Position numbers and translations under genes: made by a program. A stretch of DNA of 64,000 nucleotides from Xestospongia bergquistia (Eukaryota > Porifera > Demospongiae > Haplosclerida > Petrosiidae): NCBI GenBank assembly GCA_963965975.1, contig OZ014411.1, forward strand, positions 11,415,501 to 11,479,500, given 5' to 3'. Under the pieces are notes generated by a model that worked only from the letters and a program-made list of their open reading frames with translations, did not search any database and was not told the origin of the DNA. Positions 11,603 through 23,656 of the stretch are shown piece by piece. Numbering within the stretch: position 1 is the stretch's first letter; each line of letters begins with the position of its first letter.

Positions 11603-12435
11603 ATCACATGATATGTTCTACATTTACCTTAGGTCCTAGTAGTCCAGATTGATCAGATAGGAACAGATACAACTCATTCAAAGCTGTACGTAGATAATGT
11701 CGTCTCTCACGATGTAAAGGACCACTAATATGATAATGAGACAAGACATTATTATATCAGTATTATTAAAGTATATGTACAGATAACACATATGTGTGTA
11801 GTATTGTAACTTACGCATTTTGTAATACTGAATTTAGTTGATCTTGTGCTTCACTTGCACGTTTTCGATCTCTGACAAAAGATAAGAACATGAGGTATTT
11901 ACAATGTAGAAGGTTTTTCATTGATTAATGATCTTAAACTAATAATCAATATATTAGTAACTAACTCTTTAGTTTTTAACTCTTGTAAAAACTTTTCAAA
12001 TACACTATGAATTAAGAGGTATTCATCTCTGAACAAAGAGAGAACATAGCCATCTTGAAGAGCTAGTTTCCAGAGATCAGTAGCTCCTTCAGCTCCCAAT
12101 TGATGAGGACATACCAAAAATCCAACTACAAAAATAGAACACAATATCATTGACAAATTTAAAAGTATTAAAATTACAATATCATTATTATTATTTAGAC
12201 TATTATATTAATATAACATGTAATAAATACATGTACAATTATTCTTACATAGTATCCATCTTGTCATAGCTTCTAATGACAGAGTCTCACAGGGTAGTTC
12301 ACCACTCAAATTTGGATTGAGGACATTAAGAGGAGAACCTGACAGATTCAGTACTTGTTGCTGACGAAGTTGATCTGCTGGTAAGTTACGTCTCAAGAAC
12401 ACTTTATACAAAGATAAGACAGCTTGAGCAACAAT

Positions 12436-13140
12436 CTAGAAGAGACAACAAGAATGTATTAATAAACATATTGAAGGTTATCTTTATTGTTATTTATTGT
12501 TAAAACTGAACTTCAAATGTCAAATGACTAATTTTAAATTTGGTGGACTAAACTAATTTATAAATTACTTTAAAGATAATGATGTTACTAAAGAGCAAAT
12601 ATAAACTAAAATAAATATATTATGGTTACTAATATATTATGGTTACTTTATAATGATATAATCAACATAATAATGACTGCTTTGATTAGTGATCAAATTC
12701 ATCGACTGAACATTCTGAGCTGTACTTTACTCAGTATTTTTATACACAGTCAGTAGTATTTACAAAGTAATGTACATTTTATATTTATATATACAAAGAA
12801 GATAGTGACACTGGAAATGAATGTCATTTATTATCATATTCAAAGAAATGTCTGTCTTCAATAAAAGGATTGTGGCAGAAGTATTCATTGTTATTATTTT
12901 AATCCTTTATAGTTTATACTCAACAAAATTCCTTTAAGATCTTTCATAATAAGCCATTGAAAAGAGACACATCATACATTGTATAATAACTTACTATTAA
13001 AGTACTATAAGGTTAATAGTAAGTAATATAATTATAAACTGTATACACTTAAATAGTTAAGTCAGATAAGATAAAATTCAATATTATAAACTTATTTTAT
13101 GTCAAAGACAACACTTTAAATCAACATGTCCTTTGACTTA
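12436..13140. other. NCKAP1 intron spacer before collagen B
   Basis: No gene is seen. The stretch is repeated at 20959-21670 and, from its inner part, at 38738-39380. By unit order it is the start of the intron between exons C and B, in which collagen B lies. Confidence 0.6.
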
Positions 13141-13600
13141 AGTCTTCCTTCACCAAGTAACAATACCATTGTACTGATAGCTACTATATCAGTGAGACAA
13201 GGGAAAGTCTTAACTAATACTCTGTCATTATAGAGGATGGTTTTCCCTGACCTTTTTCTTTCAACTAACCTAACCACTATACTAATAACTGTCCTTTATC
13301 TGATAGACAGGGGAAGGTCTTATCTACTTCTCTGTCATCATAGAGGATGGTTTTCCCTGACCTTTTTCTTTCAACTAATCTAATCACTGTACTGATAACT
13401 GATTCAGTGGACAGACGAGGGAAGGTCTTATCTACTATGTCATCTATCAACAGACAGAAGGTCTACTCTGACCAAGTAACCTAACCACTATACTGATAAC
13501 TGTCCTTTATCCGATAGACAGGGGAAGGTCTTATTTGCTTCTCTGTCATTATAAAGGATGGATTCCATGACCTCAGCCTTTGATGTACCTGTCCTCCTGT
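13140..13600. repeat. 107-bp-type repeats upstream of collagen B
   Basis: About four diverged units of the collagen-upstream repeat (gacaggggaaggtcttatct, gaggatggttttccctgacc, tttctttcaacta). The unit length is close to 107 bp with some internal indels. Confidence 0.85.
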
Positions 13601-13687
13601 CTCTTTTGGTAAAGTTATCCAACCTATAAAGGAATGACCTCTACATTCACAAGTACTCTAAATTTGATGTTGTAAACAACTGATGAC

Positions 13688-13696
13688 TATATAAAG
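13688..13696 (+). promoter_or_regulatory. TATA box of orphan collagen B exon 1
   Basis: TATATAAAG in the conserved collagen promoter context, about 118 nt before the ATG at 13806. Confidence 0.65.
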
Positions 13697-13805
13697 AACT
13701 GACAGACAGAGTTTTACATAGCAGAAAATCTCTTTAAATTCAAGTAAAGTGAACTTTTAAGCTCTTCAAGCAAATCACTCCTTCTACATCAAACTAACTC
13801 TCAAG

Positions 13806-13881
13806 ATGATAATACAGACACTATCATTGTTGGTTGTCCTCTTACTAACTGTAGAACAATGTACTACAGCTGTTGTACAAG
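13806..13881 (+). pseudogene. Orphan first exon of collagen B
   Basis: The ATG, the signal peptide (IIQTLSLLVVLLLTVEQ) and a GT donor are all intact, but the sequence after the donor runs into a 107-bp-type repeat instead of a collagen exon 2. A complete second promoter and gene start 424 bp later. A transcript from this promoter could in principle splice to the acceptor at 14429. More likely it is a leftover of a promoter-exon duplication, as also seen at 59166. Confidence 0.8.
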
Positions 13882-13914
13882 GTAACCACATGACTTAAAA
13901 ATATTTAGTTCTAA

Positions 13915-14090
13915 TCAAGGGAAGGTCTTAACTAGTACTCTGTATCATAGAGGATGGTTTTCCAGGACCTGGTTCTTTCAAGTAACCTAACACTAGACTT
14001 TATCCATGGAGCAAGGGAAGTTCTTATCTATTCTTCTGTCATCTATCAATAGTTAGAGGATGGTTTTGCCTGAACTTAGCCTTTGGTGGA
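13915..14090. repeat. 107-bp-type repeats between orphan exon and collagen B
   Basis: About 1.6 units (aagggaaggtcttaactagt, gaggatggttttccaggacc, ttctttcaagtaacct). The same arrangement occurs at 59215-59400. Confidence 0.8.
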
Positions 14091-14202
14091 CCTTTTACCT
14101 GTCTCCTTTGGTCATTTTGTCCAACCCATAAGGGAATGGCCTCTTCACTCACAAATGATATTACAATTTAAAATTTGATCAAATTTGTCAACAACTGATG
14201 AA

Positions 14203-14211
14203 TATATAAAG
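14203..14211 (+). promoter_or_regulatory. TATA box of collagen B at 14305
   Basis: TATATAAAG about 100 nt upstream of the ATG. The context differs slightly from the others (gatgaatatataaagaactg). Confidence 0.8.
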
Positions 14212-14304
14212 AACTGACAGAAAGACATTTAAATATAAGAAAATTATCTGAATTTTGAAGCAAAAGAAGCAAATCATTTCTTCTTCAACAAGCTAACTCT
14301 CAAG

Positions 14305-15190
14305 ATGATGATACAAATACTATCACTGTTGGTTGTCCTGTTACTAACTATAGAACAATGTACTGCTGCTGCTGTGCAAGGTAATTGTATTTTTTCTAAG
14401 AATATTCAATTCCGATCCATTTGTTATAGAAACCAGTCGAGATAAGAGATGTTCCTCTCCTACTCCAAATGTCACTACTAACACACCTTATATTCAAATA
14501 CTACAAGGACGTGATGGTCGTGATGGCATACAAGGTCCTCCTGGACCAGCTGGTACACCTGGAAGTGATGGTACCAATGGTAAAGATGGAATGAAAGGCA
14601 ACAAAGGAGAACGAGGACAACAAGGGCCTCCAGGACCAAGAAATGGAGGTGTGGTCTTTACTAGATGGGGACGGACTACCTGTCCTACAACCAATGATAC
14701 AGAATTACTCTACAAAGGGAAAGCTGCAAGTAGTTCTCATGATCAAACTGGAGGTGGAGCTAACTACATTTGTCTACCTGATGAACCTGAGTTTTTATCA
14801 TACACACCTGGTGTTTATGGAGCGCAATCCTATATCTATGGAGTAGAGTATGAAACTTATGTTGGTCCCTTAGGTTCAATTCAAGATCATAATGCACCCT
14901 GTGCTGTATGTTATGTTTCTACTAGAGTATCATATCTGATGATACCAGCAAAGGTTACATGTCCATTAACATGGACCACAGAATATCAAGGTTACCTCAT
15001 GGCTGAGCTCTTTAGCCACAAACATAATGCAGTCTATGTGTGTGTTGATAAAGATGCTGAATCTATTCCAGGAAGTGGTGCTAGCACTAATGGTGCTTTA
15101 TTCTATCATGTTCAAGCTCAATGTAATGGACTTCTCTGTCCTCCATATGATAAGGAGAAGGAGCTAGCCTGTGTGGTGTGTACCAAGTGA
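14305..15190 (+). CDS. Short-chain collagen C4-like, subtype B, intact
   Basis: Exons 14305-14380 and 14430-15190 with a 49-nt phase-1 intron give 278 residues. Order: signal peptide (about residues 1-22, MMIQILSLLVVLLLTIEQ), linker with one cysteine (DKRCSSPTPN), 15 unbroken Gly-X-Y triplets from GRDGRDGIQG to GPPGPR, then the C4-type domain with ten cysteines, including PCAVCYVSTRVSYLMIPAK, CNGLLCPPYD and ACVVCTK at the end. It matches sponge short-chain (spongin C4-type) collagens in length and domain order, so the product is probably secreted into the extracellular matrix. It is the most divergent copy: YGAQSYIYGVEYETYV and the triplets GER and GQQ are its own. There is no frame damage. 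Confidence 0.92.
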
Positions 15191-16392
15191 ACTATTGTCT
15201 TAATAACATTAATTTTGAGTGTATATTTTGTAGTTTACACATTTATAAATTGTAATTATAAATCAAAAAGCTGTCAAATGTTAATATAACTCCTCTGGAA
15301 CAAACATCTCACTATCGAACAGTTAGCAGAAATATTCTGAAGATATTGTATTCCTATATTTAAATACCTAATAGTTTAATAGTAGCTTCTCCTCTACTGG
15401 ATTCAAATTAAAATAGACGCTGGATTATAAAGCAAATTTTGCTAAAAAATTGAAAAGCATTTAAACAAAATAATCAAATTTCTAGATAATTTATTTATTT
15501 CAAGCATTGTTTTCCATTGATGGCCTTTTGTCTAGAATGACTTTATATTACTGAACTTTTCTATTCCTTTATTGAGTTGAGTTGTAGCTGTAGACACTGT
15601 TGTTGATGAGTTAGAGCAGTTCAAAATGCATTGCTTTGATATAGAAAACAGACAAACATACAAGGCATAACACTAACCCACAAAGAGAGTGGAGAGGGTT
15701 AATAGTTGGTTGTCATTCTTTGATAAAGTCAATGTACAATAAATTGACACAACAATCATCTATTATTATATTATATAAGATATTTTTAACAGAAAACATT
15801 TCTCATAAGTAATGATTATAATTCTAATTGATCCACTCTATGATACTCAGTTCAACTATAAACATTAGTTTAACTTTAATGATATATTCAGTATATTCCA
15901 TTAAATTAGTAACATTATATATAATTTCCATATATTATATATTATACTATGCAATAATATTGTCTCTAGACAACAAATTGTTTTTATTAGCAATAACTTC
16001 ACATCAAATATTGTGTTCTTTATGAACTAGAATGAATTATATATGTATTTGAAATTACATGCTTTAAGTTGTTATATTACCTTATAATATCAAATAGTAC
16101 TGATCATTAATACAATTATATATGTGACTACATCCACATTGATTAAAGCACTGCTTTATTATCTTTCTTACAAGTCAATCATACCATGTTGGAGAGTGTG
16201 ATTTAGTTTTTATTACTGAAAAAATTTGAAAATTTATGTATTCAAAAAATGACTGAATACACACACAAACTAATTACACAGTTCATATTATAGTATTCTA
16301 CAGTAATAATCTATAATATTAACTAGTTAAAATACTACACACTAAGTTATCACTAAAACTATAACAAGTTATATTTTGGAGAATCTACTGAA
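15191..16392. other. Collagen B 3' flank joined to NCKAP1 3' flank
   Basis: No gene is visible. Up to about 15930 it resembles the flank after the collagen B gene at 59608. It then passes directly into the sequence that lies 3' of collagen A elsewhere (ctctagacaacaaattg). NCKAP1 exons B and A and a collagen A gene expected between them are missing. Confidence 0.6.
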
Positions 16393-17458
16393 CTAAAATG
16401 GTGCTTCCATATCAACTTCTTTGTCCTTTTTCTTAGATGTCTATTAAAGATACAATACACATATTAAATATGTTATAAATTATATAATAATATACTAAAA
16501 TACTGAATGATATTGAATGATATTTTTAATCCTTAAATTTGTAGTAAAATATTTGTCAATGACAACTTTATCTTCAATGAGTATCATAAATGACAATGGA
16601 ATTATTAATTACAAGCTTGTCTTTGAAGGGACAAAAAGTTCATTCGGAATGTTTTAGTTAGATAGTAACTCTTCAACCTAGTTTTAACTATAACAGTCAT
16701 ACTAATGACTATATCTAATGATAAAGTACCTATTATTACATTAACATATATACTTACAACAGGTCTCCTGTATACAGACTTAAAACCATCTCTTAGTAGA
16801 CAATATGGAAAACATGACTCCAACAAATCACGAGTCAGAAAAGGAGACTCTGCAACAAACTAAATCAAAGAACAATGTTACCATAGTAACATACATAAAT
16901 CTGATACACTTACTAAATCCAGTAGAACATATATAGCTTCTCTAGATTTGGGGACATCTTTCTCACGATCAACTTCTTTGGTAAGTGTCATAATACGAGA
17001 TGAAGTGAACTAGAAGTTAAAAAGATAGAAATACAATGAGTATATCCCTACAATTAAGTCATTACTATTATATTATCAATGTACTATATCATCTTACTAA
17101 TATTTAACTGGTATGTACTTACAATAATGAAATCTTTCATTCTATCTTTTTGTTCTTGTTCTCCATAGAATGCAAACACAGCTCCAGCAATAGCATTCAC
17201 AGCAATAGCAAGACAATGGACATTATTTTCATGACCTACATTATGTAAAGTACAGACTCTCATTAAATTGACAAGAACAATAACATTATCCATACATTAG
17301 CACATGGACTACATAGTATTGATAGTAGTGAATATGTACCTTCAAAACTTGGTAAAAATTGTGACTCTCCTTTCATTGCTAATTCTGGTAAGTACACACC
17401 CACAAACACAAGATAGAGAAACCAGATTTGTTTGTCATCTAAACTCTTATCTACAATA

Positions 17459-17573
17459 AAGAGAGAGAGAGAGAGAGACAAACAGAGAGACACAGAGAGA
17501 GAGACACACACACATGTGCGCACAGAGAGAGAGAGAGAGACAGAGAGACAGAGAGACAGGGAGATAGAGAGAG
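17459..17573. repeat. (GA)n microsatellite, NCKAP1 copy 2
   Basis: Interrupted (GA)n with a CACACATGTGCGCACA insert, at the same intron position as in the other copies. Confidence 0.85.
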
Positions 17574-18391
17574 TACTTGTCTATATCCTACTCTCTCTAT
17601 CTTACCACAATGAGCTTTCATAGTATTAAACAGAAGTGGATCAACATCACACTCAATACCAGCATCAGTAGCCATAGGATCAGCAACCTATACATGTATA
17701 TACAATATATGTTGTTGTACATATAACATACCCTGGAGTCTTTGTCAATGAGATTAGATTTAAAGTCCAATATAGAGGAGAACATGAAGGGTATCCTTCT
17801 CTCAAGGACTACTCTCAAAGCTTGAAGAGATAACTTTCTAAATGCTAGTAGAATACCAATAATGATAGTACGTTGAATTAAGTCATCACCATCTATACAA
17901 GAACAGATTACATTATTATATGTACTATATATCATATGTTATGTGTGTGTAAACCATAAGGACCAACAATTTCAGCCAATGACTGCATCTCTGACAACAC
18001 AGAATGACACATCTCATTGTTTGGTAGGAAAACTATTTTGTTCTTTGAGTTACAAATGTACAATAAATTATTTATATAGTTCAAAATATCAGGACACTTT
18101 ATTACACTACTATTCTAGCATTATATTACTCCTGTAAAAAATACATCCCCTTTATTAGGACATAATAATGAGATGTTAACTAATTTATAAATAGTACTTA
18201 CTGACCTTGAACATCTGAATACTCTTCAGCTTTAAATGTCATAATACGACGACTAACAAAAGCCATTCTATTTTTACTGTAACAAATTCCACCTTGAGAG
18301 ACCCTCTTCAACAGAACATTGCTATACCTACAGGATATATATAATATTGATATGATGATCACATAATCTTATAAATAGTCCAGTTGATATA

Positions 18392-18415
18392 TACATACAT
18401 ACATACATATATTAA

Positions 18416-18453
<38 letters not shown>
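18392..18453. repeat. TACA/TA microsatellite, NCKAP1 copy 2
   Basis: Short (CATA)n then (TA)n, equivalent to the repeat at 9038-9120. Confidence 0.75.
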
Positions 18454-18456
<3 letters not shown>

Positions 18457-20958
18457 TCTTAATACATATACTTACCAGGTGGTATAAGTACTGGCAATAG
18501 TAGCCTCTCCTTTGCTGTCTAATGGTTGTGTTTCTTGTAAGAGAACTGAAGTTAGAACTCGAGTCATATCAACATTAACTACAGAAAATACAAACAATAT
18601 CACTTACAAACATGTAGTATACTAAAGTACTAGTGTCTGTATATGTACTCATAGTACATAGTATATTGTGATATTATATCACTACACTATATACTGACTA
18701 TACTATTCTATGTTGTTATACTAGTTCTCATACCATACAATTCCAGACTTCTCAATGTAGATACATAAGATTGAATACGTAACAGAACTTCTGATGGTCT
18801 TGCTATCTCTTGAGTCTCAGAATTATAGTTCATCATAGCAACAACATTTCTAGTAACAACAATAACGAGAATTATAACTTAACATTGCGTGATATATGAC
18901 TTACCTTATAAAGAGATCTTCTAGATGTGAGAGAAGATATTCTCTTGGAGTAAAGGTGTGATCCCAGGCAGATATGGAAGGAAAGGCAGTCACTGTATGA
19001 CACAAGTTAACTAATGTTGTCAGAGCAGTATCAGAACTACATAACAGATAAAGTACATATATATGTACACAAAACAGTAGAAGAAACCTTGTTTTTTCTT
19101 CACGAGCTCTACGATAACTCTCCTGTCCAGGATGGACTTCTTGTGGAGGTACTTTAGGTCCTCCTTTACTCTTTGTCTTAGTTGGATGGTGAACCACATA
19201 ATGGCCTGCTCCTCGAGATACATGTAACTATAATATTTTAAATATGTTATAACTTCACAAATAAATAAATAAATAATGTTTTTGAACCCTAGACCACCTG
19301 ACTAAAATGTTGAAGCCAAGCAGAATGAGCATATTTGAAAATTAAAATTTCTATTTTAGTTGGGTCTTTTGACTGTCACTTGATAATAACTGGTAAATAA
19401 TATAATATTGTACATCTATAGATATTGAACTGTTCAATAGACTGTAGTAGACATTATAATATAACAATGTATTACTAACCACTTCATCTCTCTTGCCATG
19501 ATCAGTACACAACTGTCCCATAACAGTCTTTACTTCCTTAGCAATTTGTTCTATAGAAATCCATTAATAAAATTCACAGCTTTTTCACGAATTTGTGGTC
19601 GCTATCGAATATGTATAAAGAACTAGTCAACAACAGATATTAATGAATTGGACTACATGTATTTACTACTAAATATAGTCAGAGATGTTACCTCTTCAGG
19701 ACAGAAGTGTGTCGTACAGTTGAGGAACTCAGAGCTCACCATTGGAAATGCTATCAGATATTGTTGTTGCTGAGCATGTTTCAGACAACGTCCAAATTCT
19801 TGTTCCAGTTGACGAAAGAAGAAACTACATGTAAAAGTGTAAAACACAATAGACACTTTATTAGTAATTCTTAATATACATATTTTAGTACATATTAATG
19901 TATATGTACATGTACTATGTGATGATCATATACTTACCACATAAATGAGAGATCAGATGAACTAATCAATGTTTCTTCAAAGCTGTCAATATATGAAGTA
20001 TGAATAGATACCATATTCATAGTCCAAGCTAACTGACGATTAGCTGGTTCCCATAATCTACACAGTGTCATATTAAAGATCACTTTATAAAACATGTACT
20101 TACTTTAATGGAGCTTTATGGACACTAGTTAGTACTTGTAGTCTAAACCAATCTAGACGTAGTCCCTTAAAGTCATACTCTACACAATCATCCACTATAT
20201 ATCATAAAACATATACAAGTAATGTTAATATTACAAATATGTATTATAAATGTTGTTGTTGTATATAAGATTAGTAGATTGTCAACTTACTTTCTTTGCC
20301 TTGTAAACGAGACAGACTATCAACAAAAGATGTCATTAAAATGGACTCTTCTTCAGGACACACTGTCATCCTCTGTACATATATAATTATGTTATAAATG
20401 CTTTATATATATATATGTAATATACCATGACAATTTCTCTCATTTGTGCAGCATCAAATCCTCCCAGAAATTTCAAATGATAGTTCTGAATTACTTTCCG
20501 ATATTTTCTTACCAATGCTGAATAAAGAAGATGAATTAAGAGGTATTCATCTCTGAACAAAGAGAGAACATAGCCATCTTGAAGAGCTAGTTTCCAGAGA
20601 TCAGTAGCTCCTTCAGCTCCCAATTGATGAGGACATACCAAAAATCCAACTACAAAAATAAAACACAATATCATGACAAATTTAAAAGTATTAAAATTAC
20701 AATATCATTATTATCATTTAGACTAATATATTAACATAACATGTAATAAATACATGTACAATTATTCTTACATAGTATCCATCTTGTCATAGCTTCTAAT
20801 GACAGAGTCTCACAAGGTAGTTCACCACTCAAATTTGGATTGAGAACATTAAGAGGAGAACCTGACAGATTCAGTAGTTGTTGCTGACAAAGTTAATCTG
20901 CTGGTAAGTTACGTCTCAAGAACACTTTATACAAAGATAAGACAGCTTGAGCAACAAT

Positions 20959-21670
20959 CTAGAAGAGATAACAATAATGTATTAATAAACATATTGAAGG
21001 TTATCTTTATTGTTATTTATTGTTAAAACTGAACTTAAAATGTCAAAATGATTAATTTTAAATTTGGTGGACTAAACTAATTTATAAATTACTTTAAAGA
21101 TAATGATGTTACTAAAGAGTAAACATAAACTAAATTAAATATATTATGGTTACTTTATAATAAATATATTATGGTTACTAATATATTATGGTTACTTTAT
21201 AATGATATAATCAACATAATAATGACTGCTTTGATTAGTGATCAAATTCATCGACTGAGCATTCGGAGCTGTACTTTACTCAGCATTTTTATACACAGTC
21301 AGTAGTATTTACAAAGTAATGTACATTTTATATTTATATATACAAAGAAGATAGTAACACTGGAAATGAATGTCATTTATTATCATATTCAAAGAAATGT
21401 CTGTCTTCAATAAAAGATTGTGGCAGAAGTATTCACTCTTACTATTTTAATCCTTTATAGTTTATACTCAACAAACTTCCTTTAAGATCTTTCATAATAA
21501 GCCATTAAAAAGAGACACATCATACATTGTATAGTAACTTACTATTAAAGTACTATAAGATAGGTTAATAGTAAGTAATATAATTATAAACTGTATACAC
21601 TTAAATAGTTAAGTCAGATAAGATAAAATTCAATATTATAAACTTATTTCATGTCAAAAACAACACTTTA
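20959..21670. other. NCKAP1 intron spacer before collagen B
   Basis: Repeat of 12436-13140 with extra short copies of atatattatggttacttta at 21140-21200. No gene is seen. Confidence 0.6.
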
Positions 21671-21679
21671 AATCAACAT

Positions 21680-22010
21680 GTCCTTTGACTTAGGTCTTCC
21701 TTCACCAAGTAATGTTACCACTGTACTGATAGCTACTATATCAGTGAGACAAGGGAAGGTCTCAACTAATACTCTGTCATCATACAGGATGGTTTCCCCT
21801 GACCTTTTTCTTTCAACTAATCTAACCACTGTACTGATAACTAATTCAGTGGACAGACAAGGGAAGGTCTTATCTACTATGTCATCTGTCAACAGAAGGT
21901 CTACTCTGACCAAGTAACCTAACCACTATACTGATAACTGTCCTTTATCGGATAGACAGGGGAAGGTCTTATCTACTTCTCTGTCATTATAGAGGATGGT
22001 TTCCATGACC
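21680..22010. repeat. 107-bp-type repeats upstream of collagen B
   Basis: About three units. Both strands carry short open frames across them (minus: DKTFPCLSTELVIST, then ETFPCLTDIVAIST), which reflect the repeat itself. Confidence 0.85.
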
Positions 22011-22114
22011 TCAACCTGTCCTCCTGTCTCTTTTGGTAAAGTTATCCAACCTATAAAGGAATGACCTCTACATTCACTAGTACTCTAAATTTGATGTTGT
22101 CAACAACTGATGAC

Positions 22115-22123
22115 TATATAAAG
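22115..22123 (+). promoter_or_regulatory. TATA box of collagen B at 22235
   Basis: TATATAAAG in the conserved gatgac...aactgacagacag context, about 120 nt before the ATG. Confidence 0.75.
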
Positions 22124-22234
22124 AACTGACAGACAGACTTTTACATAGCAGAAAATCTTTTAAATTCAAGTAAAATGAACTTTTAAGGTCTTCAAATTTT
22201 TAAGGTCTCCTTCTACATCATACAAACTCTCAAG

Positions 22235-23119
22235 ATGATGATACAGATACTATCATTGTTAGTTGTCCTCTTACTAACTGTAGAACAATGTACTACAGCT
22301 GCTGTACAAGGTAATCATATGGCTTAAAAAATATTCAGTTCCAATCCATTTATTATAGAAACCAGTCGAGATAAGAGATGTTCCTCTCCTACTCCAAATG
22401 TCACTACTAATACACCTTATATTCAAATACTACAAGGACGTGATGGTCGTGATGGCATACAAGGTCCTCCTGGACTAGCTGGTACACCTGAAAGAGATGG
22501 TACCAATGGTAAAGATGGTAGTAAAGGAAACAAAGGAGAACCAGGACCAGAAGGACCTCCAGGACCAAGAAATGGAGGTGTGGTCTTTACTAGATGGGGA
22601 CGTACCACCTGTCCTACAACCAATGATACAGAATTACTAGACAAAGGGAAAGCTGCTGGGAATCATTATTCTGAAACTGGAGGTGGAGCTAACTACATTT
22701 GTCTACCTAATCAACCTGAGTTTTTATCATACACACCTGGTGTTTATCAATGGCAATCCTATATCTATGGAGCAGAGTATCAAACTTATGATGGTCCCTT
22801 AGCTCCACTTGATAATCACAATGCCCCCTGTGTTGTATGTTATGTTTCCACTAGAGTATCATATCTAATGATACCAGCAAAGATTACATGTCCAAAAACA
22901 TAGACCGCAGAATATCAAGGTTACCTCATGGCTGAACGATATGACCTAAAAAATAATTCAGTCTATGAATGTGTTGATAAAGATGCTGAATCTATTCCAG
23001 GCAGTGTTGCTAACACTGATGGTGCTTTATTCTATCATGCTCAAACTCAATGTAATGGTCTTCTCTGTCCTCCTTATGATAAGGAGAAAGAGTTAGCTTG
23101 TGTGGTATGTACCAAGTGA
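22235..23119 (+). pseudogene. Short-chain collagen C4-like, subtype B (nonsense copy)
   Basis: Exons 22235-22310 and 22359-23119 with a 48-nt intron follow the usual plan. A TAG at 22901-22903 replaces the tryptophan codon of the conserved KTW(T/I)TEYQGYL segment. This cuts the product in the middle of the C-terminal domain and removes five of its ten cysteines. The frame reopens at once and stays intact to the stop. One collagen glycine is also changed to glutamate (GTPERDG). A single-base nonsense change in otherwise normal coding sequence suggests recent loss, or an allele. Confidence 0.88.
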
Positions 23120-23656
23120 ACTACTGTCTTAATAACATTAATTTTGAGTGTACATTTTGTAGTTTACACATTTATAAATTGTTTGATTTTGATTGATTTT
23201 GCAATTTGTACTTTATGCTATAATTTTTGAATAGATAAATCAAAAAGCTGTCAAATGTTAATATAACTCCTCTAGAACATACATTTAACTATTGAACAGT
23301 TAGCAGAAATATTCTGAAGATATTGTATTCCTATATTTAAATACCTAATAATTAAATAGATGCAACACTTTAATAGTAGCTTCTCCTCTAATGGACTCAA
23401 ATTAAAATAGATGCTGCATTGTAAACCAAATTTGATAAAGTCAATGTGCAATAATTTGACACAAAAATCATCTATTATTATGTGGCATAATGTATTTTTA
23501 ACAGAAAACGTTTCTCATAAGTAATGATTACAATTCTAATTGATCCACCCTATGATACTCAGTTCAACTATAAACATTAGTTTAACTTAATTTCACTTTA
23601 ATTTAATGATACTTTCCATTAAACTTTCAAAATAATATATTACATTACAATAATAC
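23120..23656. other. Collagen B 3' flank
   Basis: Non-coding. It leads directly into NCKAP1 exon B on the other strand. Repeated at 40836-41381, 51380-51871 and 60493-61310. Confidence 0.65.

Larger units (their letters stand above)
6919..12435 (-). pseudogene. NCKAP1: NCKAP1/HEM homologue, longest copy (copy 1, N-terminus missing)
   Basis: NCKAP1 is a scaffold of the WAVE regulatory complex, which drives Arp2/3 actin assembly. About 22 minus-strand exons, most with GT/AG ends, cover the family from about residue 195 to the end. Landmarks in order: VFLRRNLPADQL (12249-12435), TDLWKLALQDG and LSLFRDE (11966-12125), [18 protein letters not shown] (11628-11724), GGFDAAQMREIV (11094-11185), VCPEEESI (10949-11030), LDWFRLQ (10762-10852), HFCPEE (10350-10482), TPREYLLSHLE (9574-9705), SLAEIVGPYGLQYL (8446-8637), NNVHCLAIAVNAIAG (7653-7765), [13 protein letters not shown] (7288-7389), and the last exon 6919-6966 ending DMEAPF-stop. 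Defects: no exons for the first ~195 residues, the DEIHWI exon is decayed within an inverted repeat, and two acceptors have lost their AG (near 8638 and 10716). A trans-complemented or rearranged functional form cannot be excluded. Confidence 0.85.
16393..20958 (-). pseudogene. NCKAP1: NCKAP1/HEM homologue, copy 2 (internally deleted)
   Basis: Exon by exon this is collinear with copy 1, from the last exon (stop at 16393-16395) to exon C (right edge 20958), with very similar protein, for example [19 protein letters not shown] and TPREYLLSHLEDL. Three lesions are plain. A deletion of about 155 bp at 17950 removes most of the exon for YLGDRIMEQ...KPDIFNDLFRKL. A deletion of 808 bp at 20531-20535 fuses exon D to the intron beside exon H with the shared pentamer ATGAA, removing three exons. 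A TAA stands at 20893-20895 in exon C, where copy 1 has CAA. The N-terminus is again absent, so it is a clear pseudogene. It shares FKSVYRRPV with copy 1, against YNSVYRRPV in copies 3-6. Confidence 0.9.

Noticed and set aside
14494..14694. Proline-rich frames on the minus strand opposite every collagen repeat (GGPCMPSRPSRP type), also at 4663, 22423, 25363, 32494, 40139, 53462, 58123 and 59796
   Set aside because: Antisense shadow of the Gly-X-Y code; frames vary and no start context or splice logic supports them.
14643..14846. Frame MEVWSLLDGD... within collagen exon 2, repeated in most copies
   Set aside because: Out-of-frame shadow of the conserved C4-type domain.
15828..16025. Plus-strand frame after the 14305 collagen
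   Set aside because: AT-rich, Ile/Tyr/Leu-rich chance frame spanning a rearrangement junction.
21668..21917. Open frames on both strands across the 107-bp-type repeats (KTFPCL... and RQGKV...)
   Set aside because: The repeat length of 107 is not a multiple of three, frames break between copies, and no gene structure surrounds them; kept as repeats.
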